48,472 nucleotides of DNA from Nitrososphaerales archaeon (GTDB lineage Archaea; Thermoproteota; Nitrososphaeria; Nitrososphaerales; Nitrososphaeraceae). The stretch spans positions 1 to 48,472 of the forward strand of contig JANWKP010000127.1 in NCBI GenBank assembly GCA_025451315.1. The letters are read 5' to 3'. Shown piece by piece: positions 9,538 to 17,495 of the stretch. Below the pieces are notes generated by a model. It was not told the DNA's origin. It saw only the letters and a list, made by a program, of their open reading frames with translations, and did no database searches. The translations under genes were made by a program, and so were the position numbers. The stretch's first letter is position 1. Every line of letters starts with the position of its first letter.

Positions 9538-11142
9538 TTACTGGAGTAGTTTAGAATATCTAATGTGAAATGTATTAATAGTAATCTCTTCAGATATTTC
9601 TGATATTTTTGGTGTAATCTCGATCTCATATTTTAAATTTATGAAATATAAACTCAATAATATTGTCAATATAATTAATGATTTGTTTTTGCCTTTTGAA
9701 TGGATACTTAAAATATTATTGTTACCATCAAATTTTAGTCCTCCTGAATAATTCATCTTAAGGATTAAATCTACAATTTGAATAAGTTCCTCAATAGTGA
9801 AATCAGTGAGATTTACACCATATCTCTCCAAAGAATTAAGAAAGGAATTATGATTTTTACTAAAATCAATTTTAGAATTATAATCGTAGAGTCGTTTACT
9901 TTTATATTTTTTATTGTTCAATAACATATTATTATTGTCTTTTTCTTCTTCATTTTTTGACTGACTTTGATGAGAAGACATCGTAGTAAAATGGTGGGGA
10001 AGAAAATGAGGAGATTGAGAATTGGAAGGAAGATGAGAAGATGAAGTTACAGAACCATCAGATTTGGTATTAACAGATAATGAAGATAAAATTGAAAGAT
10101 ACATAGAATATAAATATGGAGAAGTTGAAAAACATGAGAAATCCTCAATAAATTTAATGAGTTGAACGACTTTTAATTGGTTCACAGATTCAGTTTTATT
10201 TAGACTTTTGATCTCAACTGCTTTTTTCCATTCCTCTTCAAAAATTTTCATATAAGAAAATCCCAATATATCAATGGAGGTGAATAATGCTGCCTTACCA
10301 TTTCCTCCATCTATATTTATTATATTACCTGAATCCAGTATAATAATATTAGAAAAAACATTTCCAACCTTTATCATAATTTCATTTGGTAAAAAAGATA
10401 AATCTTCACTACCGATACATTGATTGGATATTAAAAATTTTATCTCTATTCCCTTGGTAATAGCTTTAATTAATAAAGATTTACACTGTGAAATCAATCT
10501 TAAACCCCAAACGTCAAGAATAGCTATAATACTAGTTCGAGAATTTTCTACTAGGGTGGTTAATTTTTGGAAAGTAGATTTTGGATCTAGTATAAAATAT
10601 CTTTTTTCTTCTAACCCTTTCAAATAATTGCTTTTATCATTAATCTTTTGTAATTTGTCAATAACTTTTTTCATATTCATCAGCCGTTGTTCTTGAGTTA
10701 GTACAATTTCTTCGAAAGCTTCGGTTGGATTTATGGCACTACATATTAACGGTTTTTGTTGAGAGATTACAGATAAGCCCTTTTTTTCTAATTTTTTTAG
10801 GGTGAGATATATTTTCGTTCTTGGTAAATGAGAATAATATGCTATTTCACTAGCAGAGAGGGAGCCTTTACCTATCATAGTTAAATAAGCCCTAGCTTCG
10901 TATTGTGAGATGCCAAATTCTTCTAAATTTCCTATTAAATCATTATTTTCAATACTAATATTATTGACACATCTAGTAGTATCACTTTCATTCCTGATGT
11001 TATTATTATTATTATTATTATATTGCCTATCTTCATTTGAAAAATTCTGTTTTTTTGCCTCGAAAACCTTTTTATTATTTAAATTGTTAATTAAGGGATC
11101 TTGAAAGGAATAGCCATCGTCATGGATGTGTCTTTGATTCAT
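9538..11142 (-). CDS. TrmB family transcriptional regulator with PLD-like domain
   Basis: This is a 534-residue DNA-binding protein. After a 65-residue Asn-rich N-terminal tail, residues 72-140 form the TrmB winged helix ('LEEFGISQYEARAYLTMI', 'HLPRTKIYLTLKKLEKKGL'). A short coiled coil (about 141-175) and a phospholipase-D-like domain (about 180-300) follow, as in many thaumarchaeal TrmB paralogues. Residues about 350-410 are a Ser/His/Asn-rich linker and the last 90 residues form a small unknown domain. The sugar-binding domain of classical TrmB is not evident, so the signal is unknown. It is divergent from the CdvB-like gene, with 184 bp between starts, and might control it (inference). 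Confidence 0.85.
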   Translation of the reverse strand: MNQRHIHDDGYSFQDPLINNLNNKKVFEAKKQNFSNEDRQYNNNNNNNIRNESDTTRCVNNISIENNDLIGNLEEFGISQYEARAYLTMIGKGSLSASEIAYYSHLPRTKIYLTLKKLEKKGLSVISQQKPLICSAINPTEAFEEIVLTQEQRLMNMKKVIDKLQKINDKSNYLKGLEEKRYFILDPKSTFQKLTTLVENSRTSIIAILDVWGLRLISQCKSLLIKAITKGIEIKFLISNQCIGSEDLSFLPNEIMIKVGNVFSNIIILDSGNIINIDGGNGKAALFTSIDILGFSYMKIFEEEWKKAVEIKSLNKTESVNQLKVVQLIKFIEDFSCFSTSPYLYSMYLSILSSLSVNTKSDGSVTSSSHLPSNSQSPHFLPHHFTTMSSHQSQSKNEEEKDNNNMLLNNKKYKSKRLYDYNSKIDFSKNHNSFLNSLERYGVNLTDFTIEELIQIVDLILKMNYSGGLKFDGNNNILSIHSKGKNKSLIILTILLSLYFINLKYEIEITPKISEISEEITINTFHIRYSKLLQ

Positions 11143-11288
11143 TAATACTCATGTAATATAATATTTAAAATAAAATCCCTCTGTCAACTAGATTATGTCA
11201 AAACAAAAAAAATTACTGAGCTAAATTGGATTATGTAACTTTAGACTGTTGTTACCATAGTTACTGCCAAACATTGAACTTGATGGTG

Positions 11289-11301
11289 TTATATATATAT
11301 A
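11289..11301 (+). promoter_or_regulatory. Candidate TATA box of the CdvB-like gene
   Basis: An alternating TA run (ttatatatatata) is centred about 31 bp before the ATG at 11327. With the usual archaeal spacing of about 26 bp this puts the transcript start only a few bases before the ATG, suggesting a nearly leaderless message. Confidence 0.4.
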
Positions 11302-11326
11302 CTACAAGAAAAAATGACCAATTCAC

Positions 11327-12094
11327 ATGAGCGAAAACGATACACCACAAGAAATTCTAAAGAATAATTCTTCTTCTTTGATGGTAACAACAACAGCAGC
11401 AGCAGCAGCAGCAGCAGCAATAGCAAACACCATAACAGATGAATGTAAAAATGTAAAAATGGATCATTTTAACTTAAAGCTTCATAATAGCAGTATTCAG
11501 AATTGTCATAGTGCTCAATTTTCACATGATATTGATTTTCATTTAATTAAATACAATATCCCATTAAGACCAAAGATAAAACAAATACAATACAGGATTA
11601 ACAATGAAATTATAAAGCTTCAAAATATATTCAATGAGTTAAAAACTCAAGATGAAGAATTAATAAAGAAATTAGACATTTCTATAAAAGAGAACAACAT
11701 TCAATATTCTTCTTTAATTTCTTCTGAATTAAATGGTATTAGAAAATCAATTAGAGCTATATGGACTTCAAAAATTGTTTTAGATACATTGCATAATCAA
11801 ATTTGTAGTATTTCTAGCTTTAAAGATCTAGTTGAGAAACTCACCCCCTCATTGACAGTAATGAAAAGTATTAGATCGTTATTAATTTCCCATGTTAGGG
11901 AATCAGATCATGATTTTAAGAATATATTAGATTTGCTATGTGATGTTCTTTTTAATGCTGGTCAATTAGGAGGATATTTAATAAATTTTAAGATAGCAAA
12001 CAACACAGCACTGGATATTACAGATGACGCGATATTTGAGGCGGAAAATAAAATAAAAATAGAATTTTTACCTATTCCTAAGGTAATAACATAA
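11327..12094 (+). CDS. ESCRT-III/CdvB-like protein
   Basis: This 255-residue protein resembles the archaeal division protein CdvB (Snf7/ESCRT-III fold), which polymerises on membranes at mid-cell. The core starts at 'PLRPKIKQIQYRINNEIIKLQ' (about residue 81) and continues through the charged helices 'RKSIRAIWTSKIVLDTL' and 'LTPSLTVMKSIRSLLISH' to about residue 215. An 80-residue N-terminal extension precedes it, with a poly-Ala run (residues 24-31) coded by repeated GCA/GCC triplets. Nitrososphaerota carry several CdvB paralogues; this one lies apart from any visible cdvA or cdvC, so it is more likely an accessory paralogue than the main division copy. Confidence 0.8.
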   Translation: MSENDTPQEILKNNSSSLMVTTTAAAAAAAAIANTITDECKNVKMDHFNLKLHNSSIQNCHSAQFSHDIDFHLIKYNIPLRPKIKQIQYRINNEIIKLQNIFNELKTQDEELIKKLDISIKENNIQYSSLISSELNGIRKSIRAIWTSKIVLDTLHNQICSISSFKDLVEKLTPSLTVMKSIRSLLISHVRESDHDFKNILDLLCDVLFNAGQLGGYLINFKIANNTALDITDDAIFEAENKIKIEFLPIPKVIT

Positions 12095-12281
12095 ATATTC
12101 AAACAATCGTGTCTGTATTTATATTCATATTCAATAAAATTTATTTTAATTTATTTTATCTTACTTCTTTTTAGGTTAGTTCATTTTACTAATATAGATT
12201 TTTATATAATAAAGAATGGCAAGAGAGAGAAATAATAGTAATAGTAATAGTTAGGAGTAGCAGTCATTCTAGCTATTATTT

Positions 12282-14174
12282 TTATTTCTTTCCTTCATCA
12301 ATATAAAAAATTGATTCATTTTTATTCAATGAAGATCCAGCGATTAAATTTAAAACAGAAGTTGTAACATTCTCTATATTTGATTCAATTCCTTCAATAT
12401 TTCCAGGTAGAATTAAGTTTAATGTGATTTTCGATCCTAACACATCAGATAATTCTTGGTTAACTGTAGCAGTATATGGTCTAAGAGCACCTCTAAATAC
12501 CTCAGATCTTGCCCTTGTTAGGCCAGATATTTTCTTTCCGGATGGAGAATCAGGTCCTAGAATGACTATTATTCCCTTGGAATCTTTAAATTGAGATGGC
12601 TTTTGAATAGCATCGGGTGGCGACATAAATTTGACAGCTTCTCTTGTAATCAATCCAGGAATATGGATAAAGTTCTCTACTAGTATATCCCATTCCTCTC
12701 TGGACAAAGATAACAGACTGCGATTGTAATCATATTCACCTGTAACATGAATAACAGAATCAATACTTCCAAACTTTGTTTTGGCAGTATTAAAAATTCG
12801 TTTTACTTGTTCTTCGTCTGAGAGGTCCAAAGAATGACTATGAAAATCTTTATAAAATTTTGTATCGTCACCATTGTTTTTACTGAGGATTATTACTTGT
12901 TTTACACCGCTATCATTCAATCTGTTTGCGAGACTAGTGATTCGCTGAACATCTTTTTCCTTTGAGGAGGTTGTTGTGATAACTACTACTTTTTCTTTTA
13001 AATTTTGTATGTTATTATCATCGATAGAGGTTCCCACAATAGGTTTGACAGGATAGAATACTCTATCATTAGGGATAACCCTACCATTGATCAATTTACT
13101 GATAGTATCATCTGACAACGTCAAGACCATCTCAGCTACTTCCTCTTGGCTGAGAAATTCATTATCTACTATCATTTTACTGGTATTTTTTTGAATTTTT
13201 TCTGCTATTTCCTGTATCTTCATTAACATTCCTTCAATCGTTTTATTTAGATCATCTTGGTTGGTAGTAAGAGAAGAGGAATCAGGATTGGAATCATCAT
13301 GCTTACTGGTACTATTACTAGTAGTAGTCGAAGAAGAAGTAGAAGAAGAAACAGATAATCTAGAACTAGTTACATGCTGTGCTATTTCCTTAATTCCCTT
13401 TGAAAATACCTCTTGAGATTCTCCTAAAAGATCCAATCCTTTTGTTGCAGATAACTCTACCTCAGATGAATCAAGGCCAGGATATCCCCCTATACGCAAA
13501 AATTCTGCTGCTGCTTTCGGATAAACAGTTTTATAAATCCTATCAGAATGTACAGGTCCTGGATTAGTAGCCACAGACTTTATTCCTCGTTCTACCAACT
13601 CCCATGCTAAAGCTTCAGCTAGTCTATTTTTAGCACCTTGTGCGGCAGTGTACGGAGTTCTGAATCTATAGGGTCTTTGTTCGTATTTGTTTTCTTCAGT
13701 GAAAAATGTAGCAATTGTTATAATTTTGGATTCTTTGTCCATTACTTTAAGTCCCTGGACAGATGTCCAAAAAGTACCAGTTAGATGGATAGCAACACAG
13801 TCCTTAAAATCCTGAAAGGAGGCATTAGTAAAGGTCTTTACAGGCCCAGAGACTCCTGCATTATTGACAATAATATCAACCTTACCAAATTCTTGTTTGA
13901 TATTTGAGAACATTTCGTTAATCCCATTCTCATCTGCTACATCAACACCAGAAAAAGACCTGACAGTTCCTGATGATCCTGCTTTTTTCATAATATCATT
14001 AAGGATCTCAGTGGTCTTATCCAATGGCTCTTTTCTTCTTCCCATTATAATAATACTCGCACCATTTTCTGCGAATTTTTTAGCAATCGCTTGACCAATA
14101 CCTGTTCCGCTTCCAGTAATCACGACAACTTTATCTGAAAATTTTAATCTTGTTGATTTTAAAGATTCTGCCAT
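12282..14174 (-). CDS. Tandem short-chain dehydrogenase/reductase protein
   Basis: This 630-residue protein has two Rossmann-type SDR domains. The first (residues about 10-270) has 'VVITGSGTGIGQ' (NAD(P) binding, 18-28), 'VNNAGVSG' (103-110) and 'ATNPGPV'. However, at the usual YxxxK site the sequence is Y175-T-A-A-Q179, with a lysine only at 182. A Ser/Thr-rich linker follows (about 272-310), then a helical bridge. The second domain (about 385-620) lacks a clean glycine motif ('VVITTTSSKEKD') and has 'HVTGEYD' where NNAG would be, so it looks structural. The substrate is unknown. Tandem SDR pairs also occur in Chloroflexus malonyl-CoA reductase, but no functional equivalence can be claimed. 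Confidence 0.8.
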   Translation of the reverse strand: MAESLKSTRLKFSDKVVVITGSGTGIGQAIAKKFAENGASIIIMGRRKEPLDKTTEILNDIMKKAGSSGTVRSFSGVDVADENGINEMFSNIKQEFGKVDIIVNNAGVSGPVKTFTNASFQDFKDCVAIHLTGTFWTSVQGLKVMDKESKIITIATFFTEENKYEQRPYRFRTPYTAAQGAKNRLAEALAWELVERGIKSVATNPGPVHSDRIYKTVYPKAAAEFLRIGGYPGLDSSEVELSATKGLDLLGESQEVFSKGIKEIAQHVTSSRLSVSSSTSSSTTTSNSTSKHDDSNPDSSSLTTNQDDLNKTIEGMLMKIQEIAEKIQKNTSKMIVDNEFLSQEEVAEMVLTLSDDTISKLINGRVIPNDRVFYPVKPIVGTSIDDNNIQNLKEKVVVITTTSSKEKDVQRITSLANRLNDSGVKQVIILSKNNGDDTKFYKDFHSHSLDLSDEEQVKRIFNTAKTKFGSIDSVIHVTGEYDYNRSLLSLSREEWDILVENFIHIPGLITREAVKFMSPPDAIQKPSQFKDSKGIIVILGPDSPSGKKISGLTRARSEVFRGALRPYTATVNQELSDVLGSKITLNLILPGNIEGIESNIENVTTSVLNLIAGSSLNKNESIFYIDEGKK

Positions 14175-15137
14175 TATAATTCTGGCACATTATATCATAC
14201 TATATATCTTTTGCTAATTTTATTACATTTTATGGTTTCAATTTATTATTTACAGTTATTAAATTTGATTGAAGTATTTGACGATGCAGTGACAGTTGGT
14301 ATCATAAAAATAGCAGAATAACACAGTATAGATTTTAAGCATCTCCTGCATCTTGATAATATAAATGGGTGTTAAATTTGCCGCATAACACCCATTGTGT
14401 TAACTTCTTTTAAAAGAGGTTTTGTGTGATATTTTATAGATACAATAAAAAATATAAAGCTTATAGGTTTTTGCGGTAAGACTAATCTATTGTTGATTTA
14501 TTATTATTATCTTTTATTTTATTAGTACTGCTTTAATTTCATATAAAATCTATTTTTTGATTGTTGATATAGAAATTATATGTAGTTTGTTTTACTATTT
14601 TAGTTGTATACCTGCCAATTTTATCTGTATTATTCATGGTAAGCGAATTACTTTAGCATTGTTAAGTATATCAATCGCTGTTGGTACTTCGTCAATTACT
14701 CTACATATTAAAAGGAGAAGAGCTAAAAGTCATGTTTAAGGTTAGTTATATGATGAGTAATTTTGCAGAGTAATTTAATTAAGAAAAAGATGTAGTATAT
14801 ATGTATGTAAATAATTAATGTTAAAGGTGGTGCACATATATATTTACAATAATAATTATTTTCACGTATTAAACTACATTCGTCAATTGCAATTTTTAAA
14901 ATAAATTGTCAGTAGAACAATGGAAAAACTTAAGTATTACTAAATTCAAGAGACAAAAAAAATAATTTTTATATTAACAAAATGCACTTTAAAATAAAAA
15001 TTGAATTCTTTTGTTGTTTTATAGATTTAGATAACAATTAAAGATCATTATTGGTTCATGTATCTGTACCAAACAAACCGTAATTACTATATTATAGATG
15101 GTAGATAGGATAGAACCTGTATATATTCATCGATATA
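14175..15137. other. Long intergenic region with hairpin
   Basis: No convincing protein gene was found in this stretch between the tandem-SDR gene and the small zinc peptide. It contains the perfect inverted repeat at 14364-14396, listed separately. A weak TTG-started frame at 14557-14739 is not supported. Confidence 0.5.
14364..14396. repeat. Perfect 11-bp inverted repeat (hairpin)
   Basis: The arms aatgggtgtta (14364-14374) and taacacccatt (14386-14396) are perfectly complementary around an 11-base loop. The stem is GC-rich for this region. No T-run follows directly, so it does not look like a simple terminator. It could be a palindromic regulator site or part of a structured RNA. Confidence 0.7.
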
Positions 15138-15251
15138 TTATTCTAAAAATTGATGACAATCACATTTTGTACATTTACAGTCACCTTGGTATAATACATG
15201 ATTTCCTTTTAGATGACTACATCTCTTACAGATTAAGAGTTCCTCGCTCAT
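15138..15251 (-). CDS. 37-residue zinc-binding peptide
   Basis: A short ATG-started frame encodes a peptide starting MSEELLICKRC, with 'CKRC' at residues 8-11 and 'CKCTKCDC' at 25-32, plus histidines at 13, 18 and 33. This is dense in zinc ligands and fits the small zinc-ribbon peptides of Nitrososphaerota. Six cysteines in 37 codons is unlikely by chance in AT-rich DNA. The role is unknown; nucleic-acid or protein binding would be typical. It is transcribed alone on the minus strand, divergent from the membrane protein gene at 15658. Confidence 0.65.
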   Translation of the reverse strand: MSEELLICKRCSHLKGNHVLYQGDCKCTKCDCHQFLE

Positions 15252-15648
15252 TTAATCATATAGATATATCATGAATAAAAATATACCTAAATCAAATATA
15301 GAGGATCCAAATGGACAGAAATGATATTCTAGATAACAGATATTACATAAACTATTGATTTTCATATTTTTATCATTTTTCTATTTGATATGTGATTAAT
15401 ACCATTATTCATAGTAACTAGCATGTAAATTATTTAAGACTAACCAAATGGTTTAAGATTAAAATCATCGAACAAATCAACAATTTTTTATTGGAGTCGA
15501 TTTTATTATTATTGCTATAACTCTATCATCAGCTCTCGTCGATGTCTTATTAACCTCTGACATCCTCATTTTTAAAATGAAAAGACAAAAGATAAAATTG
15601 AATCCAGTTAATCCGTTACCTTTAAGAGTGGAATGCGACTAAAGACAA
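15252..15648. other. Intergenic region between divergent genes
   Basis: This stretch should hold the promoters of the zinc peptide (minus) and of the membrane-anchored protein (plus). A plus-strand frame ending near 15644 reads as a hydrophobic then basic peptide but has no start codon, so I do not call it a gene. Confidence 0.4.
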
Positions 15649-15657
15649 TTGCCAAGA

Positions 15658-16233
15658 ATGAAGAGTAAATTAAATAGGATATTTATTCCAATTATTTTTA
15701 GTTTTATTTTAGGAAACTTTCTTGTAGCTTCACATTCGTCGCAGATTATTATTAAAGATGTTTTTGCACATCAACTTTTTAATTCTTCAGGTGAGAAAAT
15801 AGGCAATTACTATGTACAAGTTGCAACGGACCCAGAAATACCTACAACTGGTCAAAATGTAAAGATAATGATGAGAATATCTAGTGTAGATGGTACAGAA
15901 CTTTCAGATGTTCCTATTTCTATTTCAATAACAAAAAATGGACAAGAAATCGAAAAAATTCCTCAAATAATAGTAACAGGTGGACATTATGATTTGAATT
16001 ATAAATTCTTAGAACAAGGAAATTATGTTTTTTATATAGATGTAAATGATATTTACTTTACAGGAAAAACTATAACATACATATTCAATATTAGCACATT
16101 GAGTCCTTTTGGTTATATATTTTATTCATTAATTACTTTTGCAGTAGTAACACCTCTAGTAGTATTAACAGTTATATACATAACAAACAAGAGAAGAAGT
16201 AAAAAGCAGATATCAGAAAATAAGAGTCTATAA
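15658..16233 (+). CDS. Membrane-anchored extracellular beta-domain protein
   Basis: The ATG at 15658 is preferred over the in-frame TTG at 15649, because it starts a good signal peptide ('MKSKLNRIFIPIIFSFILG'). The product is then 191 residues. The middle (about 40-145) is beta-rich, with 'TDPEIPTTGQNVKIMMRISSVDGTEL' and 'GHYDLNYKFLEQGNYVFYIDV', the pattern of an immunoglobulin-like or copper-resistance-type beta sandwich. A C-terminal membrane helix (about 150-175) and a basic tail anchor it. It lies just beyond ctaA, convergent with the oxidase operon. Similar domains occur in archaeal copper and respiratory proteins, but no ligand motif is visible here. Confidence 0.7.
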   Translation: MKSKLNRIFIPIIFSFILGNFLVASHSSQIIIKDVFAHQLFNSSGEKIGNYYVQVATDPEIPTTGQNVKIMMRISSVDGTELSDVPISISITKNGQEIEKIPQIIVTGGHYDLNYKFLEQGNYVFYIDVNDIYFTGKTITYIFNISTLSPFGYIFYSLITFAVVTPLVVLTVIYITNKRRSKKQISENKSL

Positions 16234-16339
16234 AATAGAAACAAATAGAAAAGTATTATGAATAATAACAAACCAACTACTTAAATTAACTAGGAATAAT
16301 TGCTCAAGTATTTATTTTTAAAAAAGTTATACTGTTTAT

Positions 16340-16813
16340 TTAAGAAACAGTTGACTTTTCCAAATTTGAAATAGATTCTTTATTATTATTATTATTTTGT
16401 ATTTTCATACTGTATAGGACGACTAGAATCAACATCGAGAATAATATTATTCCTATTCCCAGATGTAAAGTTACTAGATGAGAATGGAGACGTTCTAGAA
16501 TTACAACAGCACCCAATGTAATTTGAGCTATTACTGCAGATCCTGCAATAATGGAAGCGATCTTCATCCCTTTCGGGGCTTGTTTTGATTTAAGTGTAAA
16601 CAACATTGTTATGATAACCATCAATCCTGTAATTGCCGCTATAGTACGATGAAAATATTCTATTATAAAATCTTGTAGAGGAACCAAACCTGCCGGACAT
16701 AGTGGCCAATCAGGACATGATAAACCTACGCCTGAAGCACTAACATATCCACCTATAAACATCAAGACAAAAAGTATAGAAAGTGTAGAAAAAGAAAGAG
16801 TCTTTAGGAGCAT
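16340..16813 (-). CDS. ctaA: Heme A synthase, archaeal half-size CtaA/COX15
   Basis: This four-helix membrane protein of 157 residues oxidises the heme O methyl group to make heme A for the oxidase encoded upstream. Signatures are 'GGYVSASGVGLSCPDWPLCPAG' at about 21-42 (with the two conserved cysteines), 'EYFHRTIAAITGL' and 'LHSHLVTLHLGIG', which supply heme-ligand histidines. Bacterial CtaA has eight helices; archaeal forms such as that of Aeropyrum have four and are thought to dimerise. It is the last gene of the oxidase operon, about 50 bp after the cupredoxin gene. The tail is Asn-rich. Confidence 0.93.
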   Translation of the reverse strand: MLLKTLSFSTLSILFVLMFIGGYVSASGVGLSCPDWPLCPAGLVPLQDFIIEYFHRTIAAITGLMVIITMLFTLKSKQAPKGMKIASIIAGSAVIAQITLGAVVILERLHSHLVTLHLGIGIILFSMLILVVLYSMKIQNNNNNKESISNLEKSTVS

Positions 16814-16862
16814 AATTAGTTTCTTGCCCTTGTTGGTTTTTTCTTGTCTTGTCTATTTCAAA

Positions 16863-17405
16863 TTACTCTACTGTCAAAGTACCTGTCATATACGGATGTA
16901 CTGTACAATAAAATGGGTGGGCCCCCGCATCAACGTTTGTGGTCTCGAGTACCTTGAATTCGCCACCATTTATTATACTGGTATCGAAAAGCTTGCCAGA
17001 AGTTGCATCTGATGCACCTTTACCGTTAGTAACTGTATGAGGCATAGTATCAGCGTTATCAACAAGTATTGTATTACCTTTCTTGACTGTTAGTTGATCT
17101 GGATTAAAGGCAGGACTTCCCTGAACGGCAGCTCCTTGCAAGATTGTTAAAGTAGCATCAGTTTTTGGTTTAGCAGCTGGCGCCTCACTCTTTGCTGCAA
17201 CAGGAGGAGCAACTCCTCCTGGAGGATTGGATAAGTCTACTTCAGGTTTTAGTTTAGATGATTGTGGTGGGACAGAATGCATGTGCTCCCATTGGCTCAG
17301 AGCTATGACCGTTCCCACGATCATAATTCCTACAATTATAACTAGACCTTTAACTAGTCTTTTGGAAGTTGTTCTAAGGATGTGGCTATCGTCGTCTGTA
17401 GTCAT
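16863..17405 (-). CDS. Membrane-anchored plastocyanin-like cupredoxin
   Basis: This 180-residue electron-transfer protein has one N-terminal membrane helix (about 18-40), a Pro/Ala-rich linker (about 50-80) and a type 1 copper domain (83-180). Copper ligands are the histidine in 'MPHTVTNG' and the Cys, His and Met of 'FYCTVHPYMTG'. It probably passes electrons to the CuA site of the neighbouring oxidase outside the membrane. The copper domain is closely similar to the C-terminal domain of CoxII at 19041, so the two look like recent paralogues. The start ATG and the ribosome binding site lie in a 57-bp repeat of the coxA 3' end. Confidence 0.93.
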   Translation of the reverse strand: MTTDDDSHILRTTSKRLVKGLVIIVGIMIVGTVIALSQWEHMHSVPPQSSKLKPEVDLSNPPGGVAPPVAAKSEAPAAKPKTDATLTILQGAAVQGSPAFNPDQLTVKKGNTILVDNADTMPHTVTNGKGASDATSGKLFDTSIINGGEFKVLETTNVDAGAHPFYCTVHPYMTGTLTVE

Positions 17406-17495
17406 AATACTCCTCTCCTAGCTTTAATGGGTCTCTTTATGTGGCTCTTTTCGTCTGTAGTCATAATACTCCTCTCCTATAGCGAATGGGTCTCT
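17380..17495. repeat. Tandem duplication across the coxA end and cupredoxin start
   Basis: Positions 17380-17436 and 17439-17495 are imperfect copies with a period of 59 bp; 29 bases (17392-17420 and 17451-17479) are identical. One copy codes for the C-terminal part of CoxI. The other contains the coxA stop codon, the spacer and the start of the cupredoxin gene. Confidence 0.85.
17412..17419 (-). promoter_or_regulatory. Shine-Dalgarno site of the cupredoxin gene
   Basis: On the minus strand AGGAGAGG stands 6 bases before the ATG at 17405. It supports this start. The same bases in the other repeat copy are coxA codons. Confidence 0.65.

Noticed and set aside
14557-14739. 60-codon plus-strand frame
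   Set aside because: It has a TTG start, no ribosome binding site and no family resemblance, and lies in AT-rich DNA where such frames are common.
15487-15644. Hydrophobic short frame before the membrane protein gene
   Set aside because: There is no ATG, GTG or TTG start after the preceding stop, except an internal ATG leaving too little.
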